A stretch of 64,000 nucleotides of DNA from Alphaproteobacteria bacterium (GTDB taxonomy: Bacteria; Pseudomonadota; Alphaproteobacteria; JAVJVX01): the NCBI GenBank assembly GCA_040220875.1, contig JAVJVX010000006.1, positions 62,001-126,000 on the forward strand. Reading direction: 5' to 3'. Both the position numbers and the translations under genes were made by a program. Below the pieces are notes generated by a model. It did not search any database and was not told the DNA's origin. It saw only the letters and a program-made list of their open reading frames with translations. Shown piece by piece: positions 37,206 to 46,833 of the stretch (position 1 is the stretch's first letter; each line of letters opens with the position of its first letter).

Positions 37206-37550
37206 ATGAGCGTGGAAACCAAGCAGATCCTGACCCTCACCGACCGTGCCCGGGCGCGGGTTCGCCACCTGGTCGAAAAGGCGGACCGGCCGGTCAAGGG
37301 GATTCGGGTCAGCGTGACCAACAAGGGCTGTTCGGGCATGGCCTATGACGTCCGGTATGTCGACGACGTCGTGCCCATGGACGAAAAGGTCGAATACGGC
37401 GACGTGACCGTCTATGTCGACCCCTATGCGGTGATGTTCATTCTGGGCAGTGAGATGGATTACCAGGAAGACAAGCTGCAATCGGGATTTGTCTTCAACA
37501 ATCCCAACGAGACGGCCCGCTGCGGCTGCGGCGAATCCTTCAGCGTCTAG
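37206..37550 (+). CDS. sufA: A-type Fe-S carrier (SufA/ErpA family)
   Basis: 114 residues. It carries clusters from SufBCD to client proteins. The three conserved Cys are in VTNKGCSGMAYDV and the terminal CGCGESFSV. It follows sufT by 21 bases and is the last gene of the suf operon. Confidence 0.95.
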   Translation: MSVETKQILTLTDRARARVRHLVEKADRPVKGIRVSVTNKGCSGMAYDVRYVDDVVPMDEKVEYGDVTVYVDPYAVMFILGSEMDYQEDKLQSGFVFNNPNETARCGCGESFSV

Positions 37551-37835
37551 CCCTGTCCGGGCCGGCCCCTACCCCTTCCGCCGGATCCCTTCCGCCGGAT
37601 CCCGGCCGGCCGGCACCGCGGCGCCGGATCGCCGCCCGTACGCGCCCGCCGGACCCCCCTTAACCTATCGTTAACACTACTTGTGGTTGTTATACTTTAT
37701 TGCCATTCTAGTGGTGTCGGATTTCGTATGTCTGGAATCAAGGCCGTTTCAGGGGCTCCCAACCTTCGGGGCCCGACAGGCCTGCCCTGATAGTAAGAGG
37801 AATTATTCTAGTTATACGTGTGAGGTAGCGACACG
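37551..37835. other. Intergenic region after the suf operon
   Basis: 285 bases. The first 120 are very GC-rich and contain a perfect 14-bp tandem duplication (annotated separately). From 37655 the sequence turns AT-rich, with TTAACC, GTTAACACT and TTATACTTT, the probable promoter zone for the histidine kinase gene. I see no coding region with conserved features and no clear hairpin/T-run terminator. Confidence 0.4.
37575..37602. repeat. Two tandem copies of a 14-bp unit
   Basis: CTTCCGCCGGATCC is repeated at 37575-37588 and 37589-37602 without a mismatch, in the gap after sufA. Confidence 0.85.
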
Positions 37836-40670
37836 ATGGACGTCCGAACGAATCGGGGCGCCACCCCGGGCACGGGAAGCAAGCCGGGGCAGGATGACGG
37901 CGAGGGGACCCTTCGGTCCGGCCGTCTCGCCACGCTGGTGCTGATCCTTTTTCTGGCCGCCGGGGGCCTTTTTCTCGGCATCCTGGCCGACCGGGCGGTC
38001 CATTGGGGCGATCTCAACGAAACCGCCATGCGCGGCCTTTTTTCCGGAATCGCCACCGGCGCGGCGCTCCTGATCGTTGCCCTGGCGGCCGCGCGGTATT
38101 ATGCGCGCACCACGCCCGATCTTCAGATCCTGGGCATCGGCTTCTTCGGCGCCGCCCTCTTTCAGGGGCTCCTCGCCATCCTCATTATCCGCAGCAGCGT
38201 CGTGCCCGGATCGATCCGCGACAACCCCGCCCACCTCTTTGCCTTCGATCTTGTCTGGACCTCGGCCCAGGGCCTTATCGCCGTCGCCTTTGTCGCCATG
38301 CTTGTGGCGCGCTGGCTGACCTCGCGCCATGCCGCACCACAGACCGGGGAAGACGAAGCCGAAACTCCCCGCCGCTACGAGCGCCTCATCTATGCGAGCG
38401 GCGCGGCCATCATCGTGACGGTACTCATGCTCGCGGCCTGGATCTTCGATGCGGCTCTCAGGCAGGGCGACTTCACCGGCCTCGCGGGCGCCCACCTCGC
38501 CGTCGGCGCGGTTTTCGTCGCGATCTTCCTCGCCAAGCTGGAGGCGCTTCGGCGCGGGCAAAACACGACCCAGTTCTTCATTTTCGCCGGGCTGACGCTG
38601 CTCACCAGCGCCCATGTGCTGATGCTGCTGGGCGGCAGTGGACGCCCCTTTATCAGCCCCGTCCCAGGAGCTGCGGGCCTGATTGGCCGGTTTGGCGGCG
38701 AGTTGTCGATCGGCAGCCTCGCCTGTGACGCGGTGGTGGCGCTCGCTTATCTGATGATCGCCCTCGGCCTCGTGCGCCGCACCTACCAGGCGCATTTGAG
38801 CACGGAGAGCCGCGCCAGGGGGGCCATGGCGAGAAACGAGAAACTGCGCCGTGACCTCACTTTCCGGCGGGCCATCGAGGCCGAACGCAAGGGGCATATC
38901 GAGGCCCAGCGGATCATGGCCCAGCAGCTTTCCGAGGCGAAATCACGGGCGGAAGCCGCCAACCGCGCGAAATCGGAATTTCTCGCGGTCATGAGCCACG
39001 AGATCCGCACGCCCATGAATGGCGTCATGGGAATGGCCAGCGTCCTCGAGGACACGAATCTTGACCCCGAGCAGCGTCAGTACGTCCATGCCATCAGGCA
39101 ATCGGGCGAGGCGCTTCTCACCATCCTCAACGACGTGCTCGATTTTTCCAAGCTCGAAGCGGGCAAGGTGGCGCTCGAATTCGTCGATTACGATCCGCAG
39201 GAACTGATGGAAAGCGTGCTCGAACTCATGGGGCCGCAAGCCTTTGCCCGCGGCATCGACCTTGCCGGCTTCGCGGCGGCGAATGTCCCGCGACGGGTAC
39301 GTGGCGACCCCGCCAGAACGCGCCAGATCCTGCTCAACCTCGTCTCCAATGCGATAAAATTCACGGAACGCGGCGGCGTCGCCGTCAGCCTCAGGCGCGG
39401 CAGCGCGGCCGCCGCCGGACAGCCGCTGGTCTTTGGCGTGCACGACACCGGCGTCGGAATCCCGGCGAAGGCCCTGCCAGCCCTCTACCGGCATTTCGAG
39501 CAGGCCGATTCCTCCGTCACCCGCCGGTTTGGCGGCACCGGCCTGGGGCTCGCAATCTGCAAACACCTGTCGCAACTGATGTCCGGCCGGATCCGGTGCC
39601 GCAGTCGCGAGGGACAGGGCACGCGGTTTGAAATCACCCTGCCCTTCGAGACCACCCGCAACGCGCCAGACACTCTGGCGGCGCGACCGCTGTCCGGCCA
39701 TCGCGTTCTGATTATCGACCCGGGCCTGGTTACCGGCCACGTGATGAGCCGGCAACTGGCAGACTGGGGCGCCAATGTCGTGCGCACCTCCTCTGCGGCC
39801 GAGGCCGTCAATCTCCTGCCCGGTCTGGCGGAACGCGAGGAACGGCTCGATGTCGTCGTGCTTGGCGGCGGGCTCGGCAATGACGATCTCAAGCCGCTCA
39901 TGTGGCTCTTCGCCGACGAGGCGCTTTACGGGCAAACGAAGCTGGTCGCGCTCGATGGCGCCATCGCCGGCGAACAGGCCCGGAAACCGGAATCCCTGCG
40001 GGGCGCGACCATCGCCGGCACCATGCCCAGGCCGCTCGTCCCCTCGCGCATGCGCCGCCTGATGGCCGATATTCTCTCACTCGAGGAAAGCCCCGTCGGC
40101 ACGGCCGAGGATGGCGCGGAACAGCCGATTGTCACCCGCGGACTGCGCATCCTTCTGGCCGAGGACAACCGGGTCAACCAGATGGTCGCCAACGCGATGC
40201 TGCTGCGCGACGGGCACCGGACCGACATCGCCAATAACGGGATCGAGGCGGTAAATGCCGTACGCAATTTTACCTATGACGTGATTCTCATGGACATCCA
40301 GATGCCGGAGATGGGCGGCATCGAAGCCACGCGAGGCATTCGCAAGCTCCAGGACGAGTCCGGTCACATACCGATCATCGCGCTGACGGCGCACGCACTT
40401 TCGGGCATGCGCGAGGAGTTTCTCGAAGCGGGGATGGATGATTTCATCGCCAAGCCGATCGATAACGACGAGCTTCGCGACGCCCTGACCCGGGCCGTGG
40501 CGCGTTTCGGCCGGCGCGTGGCCGGCGGCGAGGCAGCGCGCGAGGCGGACGCCGGCAATCACCGGCCGGCCGAACGGCCCGGTCCAGACGCTGGCGAGAA
40601 CCCGGACGCGGCCGAGGCGGTGGCCGATTTCCTGAGGAAAATCGACCGGATCACGGGCACGGACGGCTAG
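37836..40670 (+). CDS. Membrane hybrid histidine kinase with one degenerate and one intact receiver
   Basis: 944 residues. Residues about 30-320 hold seven or eight hydrophobic segments that look like an integral membrane sensor. HisKA follows ([20 protein letters not shown], phospho-His 388), then HATPase ([38 protein letters not shown]). A first receiver-like domain (about 620-735) lacks the acceptor Asp: the strand reads [12 protein letters not shown]. The second receiver is complete, with [18 protein letters not shown] (Asp820), LTAH and KPID. It resembles BarA/ArcB-type relays, but no HPt domain is visible. Signal and output partner are unknown; no response-regulator gene is adjacent. 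Confidence 0.9.
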   Translation: MDVRTNRGATPGTGSKPGQDDGEGTLRSGRLATLVLILFLAAGGLFLGILADRAVHWGDLNETAMRGLFSGIATGAALLIVALAAARYYARTTPDLQILGIGFFGAALFQGLLAILIIRSSVVPGSIRDNPAHLFAFDLVWTSAQGLIAVAFVAMLVARWLTSRHAAPQTGEDEAETPRRYERLIYASGAAIIVTVLMLAAWIFDAALRQGDFTGLAGAHLAVGAVFVAIFLAKLEALRRGQNTTQFFIFAGLTLLTSAHVLMLLGGSGRPFISPVPGAAGLIGRFGGELSIGSLACDAVVALAYLMIALGLVRRTYQAHLSTESRARGAMARNEKLRRDLTFRRAIEAERKGHIEAQRIMAQQLSEAKSRAEAANRAKSEFLAVMSHEIRTPMNGVMGMASVLEDTNLDPEQRQYVHAIRQSGEALLTILNDVLDFSKLEAGKVALEFVDYDPQELMESVLELMGPQAFARGIDLAGFAAANVPRRVRGDPARTRQILLNLVSNAIKFTERGGVAVSLRRGSAAAAGQPLVFGVHDTGVGIPAKALPALYRHFEQADSSVTRRFGGTGLGLAICKHLSQLMSGRIRCRSREGQGTRFEITLPFETTRNAPDTLAARPLSGHRVLIIDPGLVTGHVMSRQLADWGANVVRTSSAAEAVNLLPGLAEREERLDVVVLGGGLGNDDLKPLMWLFADEALYGQTKLVALDGAIAGEQARKPESLRGATIAGTMPRPLVPSRMRRLMADILSLEESPVGTAEDGAEQPIVTRGLRILLAEDNRVNQMVANAMLLRDGHRTDIANNGIEAVNAVRNFTYDVILMDIQMPEMGGIEATRGIRKLQDESGHIPIIALTAHALSGMREEFLEAGMDDFIAKPIDNDELRDALTRAVARFGRRVAGGEAAREADAGNHRPAERPGPDAGENPDAAEAVADFLRKIDRITGTDG

Positions 40671-40779
40671 GCCGGTGCCAGCCTGAAACGCTGTCTGGAG
40701 CCCTGCGCCAACCTTGCCTATGCTTGCCCCATGATGTGGGCGCCCGCCCCGCACGCGGGCCGGCGCCAGGGAGGTCGGC

Positions 40780-42384
40780 ATGACGGACAGTCTCGGGTCT
40801 AACAGGCAAGCAAATCTCGAATGGCCGGATGGGACGGCGCCGAGCCGCCGGCGGGTCCTCGGCGCGATCGCGGCCCTGCCCGTGCTCGCCGCCGTCGGAA
40901 TGGGCGGCGCCTCCATGGCGCGGGCCCAATCCGGCGCCGCGCCCGGCCGAGGGGCAGCGGCAGGATTCCCCGTGCCCGATCCGGCCCGGGGCTTCGTCCT
41001 GCAACCGGGTGCGGCCCTCGTCCTGCGCGACGGCCGGCACGACGTGATGCGCGCACCCGCCATCCTCGTGCGCGGCGGCGTGATCGAGGAGATCCGGACA
41101 ACCGCCTTTCCCGGAGAATTTCCCCATCTTCGCCTTCCCGGGCAGTTCGTGCTGCCGGGCTTCATCAGCGCCCATACCCACACCTGCAGCGCGACACCGA
41201 CCCGCGGACTGATCGAAGGGGGACGCCCTTACGGCCGGCCGCTCGAACTGGTGGAAACGCTCAGCGATACCGAGCTCGATGACCTGACCGCCTTCAACCT
41301 GATGGAGTTGCTTAAGAGCGGTTGCACCACGCAGGTCGAGATGAGCCTCTCCCAGCGCCAAATGGATTCCTATGTGCGCGTGGCCGCCCGCTGGGGCGTC
41401 CGGGGCTATCCGTCGGCCATGGTGCCGGGGATCGACCGGCTGTTCCCGATCTGGTTCCGGGCCGATGACAAGGTTCTGATGGACTCCGCATCGGGCACAC
41501 TGGCCGAGATAGAGCGCAATCTCGCACAAGCACGCAAGGTGAAGGCCGATAACGATAATCGCCTGCGCCCCATGATGGCCCCGCATGCGCCCGACACCCA
41601 CACGCCGGAAACGATGCGGGCCTTGGACAGGGCGGCGCGCGAGCTTGGCAATGGCCTGCACATCCATCTCTCGCAGGTGCCGGTCGAGACCGCATCGGTC
41701 CGCCGCCTCTGGGGCATGACGCCCCTGCGCTGGCTCGAGTCGCTGGGACTCCTCACCCAGCCGGTCTTTGCCGCGCATCTTAACGAGTTCGACTGGCAGG
41801 CCGATGGCGCGCTGCTCGCCGACCGGCCCGTCATCTACGCCCACTGCCCGTCGGCCGAGGGCGCCGGCGGCGGCACCCAACCCTATCCGGAAGCACTGGC
41901 GGCCGGCGTCAAGGCGGCGATCGGCATCGACACCCATTCGAACGACTTTGTGGAAAACCTCAAGCTGGCGGTTCTCTATGGCCGCCAGAGGGCGCGCCTG
42001 CTGGGCGAGGCGGATGGGACCCCCCGCCGCCTGCCCGCCGTGATGGACGGCATCGACAGCGCCACGCTGGTGCCGGCGGCGGGGCTCGGCCGCGACGATA
42101 TCGGGCGAATCGAGCCTGGCGCCCGAGCCGATCTGGTTTCCATCGATGTCGCGGCCCCGCTGGTCGGATCAGGCGCCTTCCCGCCCGAGCCGGTCAACAA
42201 CCTGCTTTACGCCAATGGCCGGTTCGTCCGACATGTCATGACCGACGGACAGTTCCAGGTGTTCGACGGCACGCTCGAGAGCGCGGACGAGAACGCCGTC
42301 AGGCGGAAGGGCGCGCAGGTAGCCCGCAAGATCTGGGGCTTGCTGCGGGACGAGGACTGGTTCACGCCGACGGCCGGCGGGTGA
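40780..42384 (+). CDS. Tat-exported amidohydrolase
   Basis: 534 residues. The N-terminus has a twin-arginine signal (SRRRVLGAIAALPVLAAVG and cleavage near ARA), so the enzyme is predicted periplasmic. The metal-dependent hydrolase core has FISAHTHTCSATPTRG (HxH), NGLHIHLSQVP, PVFAAHLNEFD and AIGIDTHSNDF, in the order seen in chlorohydrolase/SAH-MTA deaminase and cytosine-deaminase groups. Substrate cannot be read from sequence. It stands alone between the kinase gene and gluQ-rs. Confidence 0.83.
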   Translation: MTDSLGSNRQANLEWPDGTAPSRRRVLGAIAALPVLAAVGMGGASMARAQSGAAPGRGAAAGFPVPDPARGFVLQPGAALVLRDGRHDVMRAPAILVRGGVIEEIRTTAFPGEFPHLRLPGQFVLPGFISAHTHTCSATPTRGLIEGGRPYGRPLELVETLSDTELDDLTAFNLMELLKSGCTTQVEMSLSQRQMDSYVRVAARWGVRGYPSAMVPGIDRLFPIWFRADDKVLMDSASGTLAEIERNLAQARKVKADNDNRLRPMMAPHAPDTHTPETMRALDRAARELGNGLHIHLSQVPVETASVRRLWGMTPLRWLESLGLLTQPVFAAHLNEFDWQADGALLADRPVIYAHCPSAEGAGGGTQPYPEALAAGVKAAIGIDTHSNDFVENLKLAVLYGRQRARLLGEADGTPRRLPAVMDGIDSATLVPAAGLGRDDIGRIEPGARADLVSIDVAAPLVGSGAFPPEPVNNLLYANGRFVRHVMTDGQFQVFDGTLESADENAVRRKGAQVARKIWGLLRDEDWFTPTAGG

Positions 42385-42430
42385 ATTGTCGCGACACCCC
42401 GGGTGACCGGACCGGGCCGCCATTTCAACC

Positions 42431-43354
42431 ATGATCGAAACAGCGCTGACCACCCGCTTCGCCCCCAGCCCGACGGGCGAGCTGCACCTCGGCCACGCCT
42501 TTGCCGCGCTGGTGGCGCGCGACGCTGCCCGGGCGTCGGGCGGGCGCTACCTGGTGCGGATCGAGGATATCGACCGGGCGCGCTGTCGCGAGGAATTCGT
42601 CACGCGCATTCTAGACGATCTGGAGTGGCTGGGCCTGTCTCCCGACGCGCCGGCCACACGACAGGAAGATTATCTGGCCGCGCATGGCGACGCGCTGCGC
42701 CGCCTCGACGCCATGGGGCTCGTCTACCCGTGTTTCTGCACCCGCGCCGAAATTCGCGCCGCCGCCTCGGCGCCGCAGGAGGACGGGGCCGGCGTGGCCG
42801 GGGGGCCCGATGGCCCGATCTACCCCGGCACCTGCCGCAGGCTGGGGGCGGATGAGCGCCGGGACCGGATCGCGTCCGGGCAGGCCTACGCGCTGCGCCT
42901 GGATATGGCCAGGGCGATAGCCCAGGCGGCAACCCGGGCCGGTCCGCTTTTCTGGCGGGACCGGAACCATGGCACGTTCCCCGCGCAGCCGGAAATCTTC
43001 GGCGACGTGGTGCTGGCGCGCAAAGAGATCGCCACCGGCTATCATCTCGCCGTCACGCTTGACGATGCGCGTCAGGGCATCACCCTCGTGACGCGCGGCG
43101 CCGACCTGATGCCCTCTACCCACGTGCACCGGCTGCTGCAGGCCCTGCTCGACCTGCCGGTGCCGCTTTACGCCCATCACCCGCTTCTGGCGGGACCGGA
43201 CGGCAAGCGGCTCGCCAAGCGTCACGATGCGCTGAGCCTTCGTCATTTGCGGGAGGCCGGGTATTCACCGGCCGAGGTGGCGGCCATGGCGGCCGCGGCG
43301 CCACGTTTGCCGGAGCCGGCGGCCCCCGCCGGCAGCGGAATCTGGAGCGGGTGA
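42431..43354 (+). CDS. gluQ: Glutamyl-Q tRNA(Asp) synthetase
   Basis: 307 residues, a truncated GluRS-like enzyme that attaches glutamate to queuosine in tRNA-Asp. It has TTRFAPSPTGELHLGHAFAA with the HIGH-type motif HLGH. The zinc ligands are in YPCFCTRAEI and IYPGTCR, and the KMSKS-type motif reads DGKRLAKRHDA. The anticodon-binding domain of true GluRS is missing, as expected. Its last 12 bases overlap the antisense tRNA-Gly gene. Confidence 0.93.
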   Translation: MIETALTTRFAPSPTGELHLGHAFAALVARDAARASGGRYLVRIEDIDRARCREEFVTRILDDLEWLGLSPDAPATRQEDYLAAHGDALRRLDAMGLVYPCFCTRAEIRAAASAPQEDGAGVAGGPDGPIYPGTCRRLGADERRDRIASGQAYALRLDMARAIAQAATRAGPLFWRDRNHGTFPAQPEIFGDVVLARKEIATGYHLAVTLDDARQGITLVTRGADLMPSTHVHRLLQALLDLPVPLYAHHPLLAGPDGKRLAKRHDALSLRHLREAGYSPAEVAAMAAAAPRLPEPAAPAGSGIWSG

Positions 43355-43416
43355 AGGGAATCGAACCCTCGTCTAAAGCTTGGGAAGCTTTCGTTCTACC
43401 ATTGAACTACACCCGC
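43343..43416 (-). tRNA. tRNA-Gly (anticodon CCC)
   Basis: 74 bases including an encoded 3' CCA. The acceptor stem is GCGGGTG/CACCCGC, the D arm GTTC-loop-GAAC, and the anticodon stem AAAGC/GCTTT with loop TTCCCAA giving CCC. The T arm is GAGGG/CCCTT with loop TTCGATT. It decodes GGG. The 3' 12 bases lie over the end of gluQ-rs on the other strand. Confidence 0.95.
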
Positions 43417-43472
43417 CCGGACCGCGATCGACCGGGCTGCGCCCGCCGGGCCGGAAGCGCCGGCGCGCGGTG

Positions 43473-43844
43473 CTAGCGGTTCAGGACGTCGTCGCGCGTA
43501 CCGCCGACGATGGTCATGACCTGCCCGCTCAGCTCCGCCGGCACGTTAAGCTCGTCCAGGGTTGCTTGCAAGTGGCCGGCGACGGCATCGAAATGACTGT
43601 CGTTCAACCCCTGATCCACGAGCCGCTTGTGGGCGTTGCGCATGTCCTGGCCGGTATAGTTGTTGGGCCCGCCGAAGGCCATTGTCATGAAGGCGTTCAT
43701 CTTGCGCCGCTGGTTGTTCATGTCGACACCGGCAAAATACGGCGCGATGCTCGAATCGCCCAGCACCTTGCCATAAAAGATTTCCACTGCCGCGCCGACG
43801 GCTGCGGCGCCCCCGATCTGCTCGTAAAGACTGCTTTCCGACAT
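43473..43844 (-). CDS. Group I truncated haemoglobin
   Basis: 123 residues from the ATG at 43844. It has SLYEQIGGAAAVGAAVEIFY with the B10 Tyr (Y24), YFAGVDM, AFGGPNNYTGQDMRNAHKRL with proximal His72, and a C-terminal helix ending DDVLNR. Group I proteins bind O2 and NO and are linked to NO detoxification or redox sensing. The region ahead of it has a perfect GACTATAGTC palindrome at 43886-43895, which contains a TATAGT -10-like element. Confidence 0.92.
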   Translation of the reverse strand: MSESSLYEQIGGAAAVGAAVEIFYGKVLGDSSIAPYFAGVDMNNQRRKMNAFMTMAFGGPNNYTGQDMRNAHKRLVDQGLNDSHFDAVAGHLQATLDELNVPAELSGQVMTIVGGTRDDVLNR

Positions 43845-43885
43845 TCCTGTCTCCTCGATGGTGTTCTGGTCCTTTGTCTCCGGGC

Positions 43886-43895
43886 GACTATAGTC
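43886..43895. promoter_or_regulatory. 10-base palindrome upstream of the truncated haemoglobin gene
   Basis: GACTATAGTC lies 42 bases before the start at 43844. On the minus strand it includes TATAGT, a plausible -10 element; no good -35 stands 17 bases away. It could be an operator overlapping the promoter. Confidence 0.3.
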
Positions 43896-43997
43896 ACCAA
43901 AATGCTCTTGGCCAGTTAATCGTGGGCGCCCCGGCTCACAGGGAATTGTCGTGACCCGCGACCGCACGCACCTATAGTGGCCGGACGGAGAGACGAG

Positions 43998-44960
43998 ATG
44001 GATACTACCTATTCCGCCGACGGGCTGGCCCCGCATACGGGAGCAGGCAGCAAGTTCAGCGACCCCGTGCGCACATGCGCCGGGGCCGAGCGGGCCAGCG
44101 TGCCGCTCGCCCGGCTGGAAACACTCTGGGTCAATACGGGCACGCTCTGCAACCTGGCCTGCGCCGGGTGCTATATCGAATCGAGTCCGAAAAACGACCG
44201 GCTCGCCTATATCACGGCCGCCGAAGCAACCAAATTTTTCGACGAGATCGCGCGCGACGGGCTCGGCACGCGCGAAATCGGGTTTACCGGCGGAGAGCCT
44301 TTCCTCAATCCCGACATCATAGAGATGAGCCGCGACGCGCTGACGCGCGGTTTCGAGGTTCTCATCCTGACCAATGCAATGACGCCGCTCTGGCTGAAGC
44401 GGACGGCATTGCGCGAATTGCGCGAGGCTGGAGGCCACCGGCTCCGACTGCGTGTCTCGCTCGATCATTATGCCCGGGAGCCGCACGAGGAACTGCGGGG
44501 CGAGGGAAGCTGGGCGCCTGCGCTGCGCGGACTGAAATGGCTCGACGAGAACGGCTTTCGTCCGACGATCGCGGGGCGGACCTGCTGGGCGGAGGACATC
44601 GGCACCCTGCGCGCGGGTTTCCAACGCCTGTTCGCGGCTGAAGGGATCGGCATTGATGCGCAGGCACCCGATCAGGTGGTCCTGTTTCCCGAAATGAACC
44701 CGACCGACGAGGTGCCGGAGATCAGCCAGGCCTGCTGGGGCGTTCTCGGGGTCGACCCCCGGGACATCATGTGCGCCAGTTCGCGGATGGTGGTCAAACG
44801 CCGGGACGCGGATCGCCCGACCGTCGTTTCCTGCACCCTCCTGCCTTACGAGCCCGAGTTCGAGCTGGGCGAGACCCTGCGCGCGGCCGCGGCCCCGATC
44901 CGGCTCAATCACCCGCATTGCGCGCGGTTCTGCGTGCTCGGCGGCGCGTCCTGCAGCTGA
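43998..44960 (+). CDS. Radical SAM protein of unknown function with Cys-rich C-terminus
   Basis: 320 residues from the ATG at 43998 (GGAGAGACGAG upstream). The radical SAM ligands are C51, C55 and C58 in CNLACAGC, followed by IGFTGGEPFLNPDI. Further cysteines occur in GRTCWAED, SQACWGVLG, DIMCASSRM, VSCTLLPYEP and the end HPHCARFCVLGGASCS, enough to hold an auxiliary Fe-S cluster. It is not HpnH-like beyond the core motif. The nearest gene, truncated haemoglobin, is divergent. No precursor peptide or obvious partner is nearby, so the substrate is unknown. Confidence 0.85.
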   Translation: MDTTYSADGLAPHTGAGSKFSDPVRTCAGAERASVPLARLETLWVNTGTLCNLACAGCYIESSPKNDRLAYITAAEATKFFDEIARDGLGTREIGFTGGEPFLNPDIIEMSRDALTRGFEVLILTNAMTPLWLKRTALRELREAGGHRLRLRVSLDHYAREPHEELRGEGSWAPALRGLKWLDENGFRPTIAGRTCWAEDIGTLRAGFQRLFAAEGIGIDAQAPDQVVLFPEMNPTDEVPEISQACWGVLGVDPRDIMCASSRMVVKRRDADRPTVVSCTLLPYEPEFELGETLRAAAAPIRLNHPHCARFCVLGGASCS

Positions 44961-45020
44961 CCGGATTTTCCTTCCTGTTTTCAACCCTTTGGCGCAAGAA
45001 GGGTGGGGCGGAGCGGGCGC

Positions 45021-45048
45021 TTGACTTGGCCCCGGCCAGTCCTTAACT
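45021..45048 (+). promoter_or_regulatory. Candidate promoter for metZ
   Basis: TTGACT at 45021-45026 and TTAACT at 45043-45048, 16 bases apart. They lie 36 bases before the metZ start, leaving a leader too short for a SAM riboswitch downstream of the start site. Confidence 0.55.
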
Positions 45049-45083
45049 GTCCCGGCGCCCCAACCAATGAAAAGACCCGACGT

Positions 45084-46280
45084 ATGAGCAAGCCCGAAAA
45101 CCCGATCGAGGACGCCCGGCTGGCGACCCGCCTGGTGCGGGGCGGCACGCTGCGCAGCCCGTTCATGGAGACGAGCGAATCGATCTTCATGACATCGGGA
45201 TATGTCTATGACAGCGCGGAAGAAGCGGAGAGCGCGTTCGAGACGGATGGCCAACGCTATGTCTATTCACGCTTCGCCAACCCGACCGTGGCAATGTTCG
45301 AGGAAAGGCTCCGCCTGATAGAGGGGGCGGAAGCCTGCCGCGCCACCGGCACCGGCATGGCCGCCGTCTTCGCCGCGCTGATGTGTCAGCTCAAGGCGGG
45401 CGACCACGTCGTCGCCGCCCGGGCGCTTTTCGGATCGTGCCGGTACATCGTCAGCGATTTGCTGCCGCGGTACGGCATCGACGTCACAATTATCGACGGG
45501 ACCGACGCAGCCGCCTGGGAAGCGGCGCTCTCGCGGCCCACTGCCGCCGTCTTCATGGAGACACCGAGCAATCCCACGCTCGAGATCATTGACCTGCCGG
45601 CAGTGGCGGAGATGGCCCACGAGGCAGGTGCCCAGGTGATCGTCGACAATGTTTTCGCGACCCCCCTCCTGCAACGCCCGCTGGAGCTGGGGGCTGATAT
45701 CGTCGTCTATTCGGCGACGAAGCACATCGACGGCCAGGGGCGCTCCCTGGGCGGTGCCATTCTGGGCCGGGCGGATTTCTGCACCGATATTCTCAAGCCC
45801 TTCATGCGTCATACCGGGCCCAGCCTCAGCCCGTTCAACGCCTGGGTGCTGCTCAAGGGTCTGGAGACACTGGAGCTTCGCGTCACGCGGCATGTCGAGA
45901 ACGCGGAGAAGATCGCGCGACACCTGGCGGGTCGCTCGGATGTCTCCCGGGTCCTCTTTCCCTCTCTCGAAAGCCACCCCCAGTACGACCTGGCCCGGCG
46001 CCAGATGTCCGGCGGCGGCAGTGTGGTGTCATTCGAGATTCCGGGGGGCAAGGCACGCGCCTTCGCCTTCCTGAACCGGCTCCGGATCATCGATATCTCC
46101 AATAATCTGGGCGACGCCAAAAGCCTCATCACCCATCCGGCGACCACCACGCATCAGCGGATTCCCGAGCCGGAGCGACTCGCACTGGGCATCACCCCGG
46201 ACCTCGTCCGGCTTTCCGTCGGGCTCGAGGATGTGGCCGATCTCCTGGCCGATCTCGACCAGGCGCTGGCGGGGATCTGA
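45084..46280 (+). CDS. metZ: O-succinylhomoserine sulfhydrylase
   Basis: PLP enzyme making homocysteine directly from O-succinylhomoserine and sulfide. 398 residues from the ATG at 45084. It has RLVRGGTLRSPFMETSESIF, RYVYSRFANPTVAMFEERL, TGMAAVFAAL, FMETPSNPTLEI and the PLP lysine in YSATKHIDGQGRSLGG. The PF(M/G)ETSE start and overall fit separate MetZ from MetB and MetC. It uses the sulfide produced by the sulfur operon at the left of the window. Confidence 0.94.
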   Translation: MSKPENPIEDARLATRLVRGGTLRSPFMETSESIFMTSGYVYDSAEEAESAFETDGQRYVYSRFANPTVAMFEERLRLIEGAEACRATGTGMAAVFAALMCQLKAGDHVVAARALFGSCRYIVSDLLPRYGIDVTIIDGTDAAAWEAALSRPTAAVFMETPSNPTLEIIDLPAVAEMAHEAGAQVIVDNVFATPLLQRPLELGADIVVYSATKHIDGQGRSLGGAILGRADFCTDILKPFMRHTGPSLSPFNAWVLLKGLETLELRVTRHVENAEKIARHLAGRSDVSRVLFPSLESHPQYDLARRQMSGGGSVVSFEIPGGKARAFAFLNRLRIIDISNNLGDAKSLITHPATTTHQRIPEPERLALGITPDLVRLSVGLEDVADLLADLDQALAGI

Positions 46281-46406
46281 AAAACCCCTGCATTCAGAAG
46301 GGCATAAGGCTATGGCACCAGCGGCCGCGACTGCTAGGATGCGCCGGGTCCGGGCCCCTCGGCCGGGATCGCCAGCCAGGGAACCAGTCAGGAGATCGAA
46401 GATAAA

Positions 46407-46808
46407 ATGACCGGCCGGTACCAGAAAACCACCGATCATGTCCGGGTCAGCGTCGAGAGCGACTATCTCGACGAACAATCGACGCCCGAGGACGGCCATT
46501 ACGTCTGGGCCTATCATATCACCATCGATAATCTGGGCGAGGAGCCGGTCCGGCTCCTCAACCGGTATTGGCACATCACGGATGCGCTGGGCCGCATACA
46601 CGAGGTACGGGGTGCGGGCGTGGTTGGCGAGCAGCCGGTGCTGGCGCCGGGCGAAAGCTACGAATACACCAGCGGCACGCCGCTCGGAACGTCATCCGGT
46701 ATCATGCGGGGGTCGTATGAAATGGAAACGGGACACGGAAAGCGGCTCGAGGTGGAGATCCCCGCATTTTCCCTCGACATGCCGCAGACCAATCCGCGGC
46801 TCAACTAG
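46407..46808 (+). CDS. apaG: ApaG
   Basis: 133 residues, single immunoglobulin-like domain. It has VRVSVESDYLDEQSTPEDGH, YVWAYHITIDNLGEEPVRLL and NRYWHITDALGRIHEVRG, with the C-terminal EIPAFSLDMP. ApaG is linked to Co2+ resistance and Mg2+ efflux in enterobacteria; the biochemical role is unclear. It lies between metZ and folE. Confidence 0.94.
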   Translation: MTGRYQKTTDHVRVSVESDYLDEQSTPEDGHYVWAYHITIDNLGEEPVRLLNRYWHITDALGRIHEVRGAGVVGEQPVLAPGESYEYTSGTPLGTSSGIMRGSYEMETGHGKRLEVEIPAFSLDMPQTNPRLN

Positions 46809-46833
46809 CGCCCCTCGCGGCGGGGAGTGAAGC

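Noticed and set aside
44961-45083. SAM-II type riboswitch before metZ
   Set aside because: The conserved GCTAAA-type core of the alphaproteobacterial motif was not found, and the likely promoter leaves only about a 36-base leader.
43473-45254. Long minus-strand frame continuing the truncated haemoglobin upstream for 470 residues
   Set aside because: The upstream part is antisense to the radical SAM gene and metZ and has no domain; the globin starts at the ATG at 43844.
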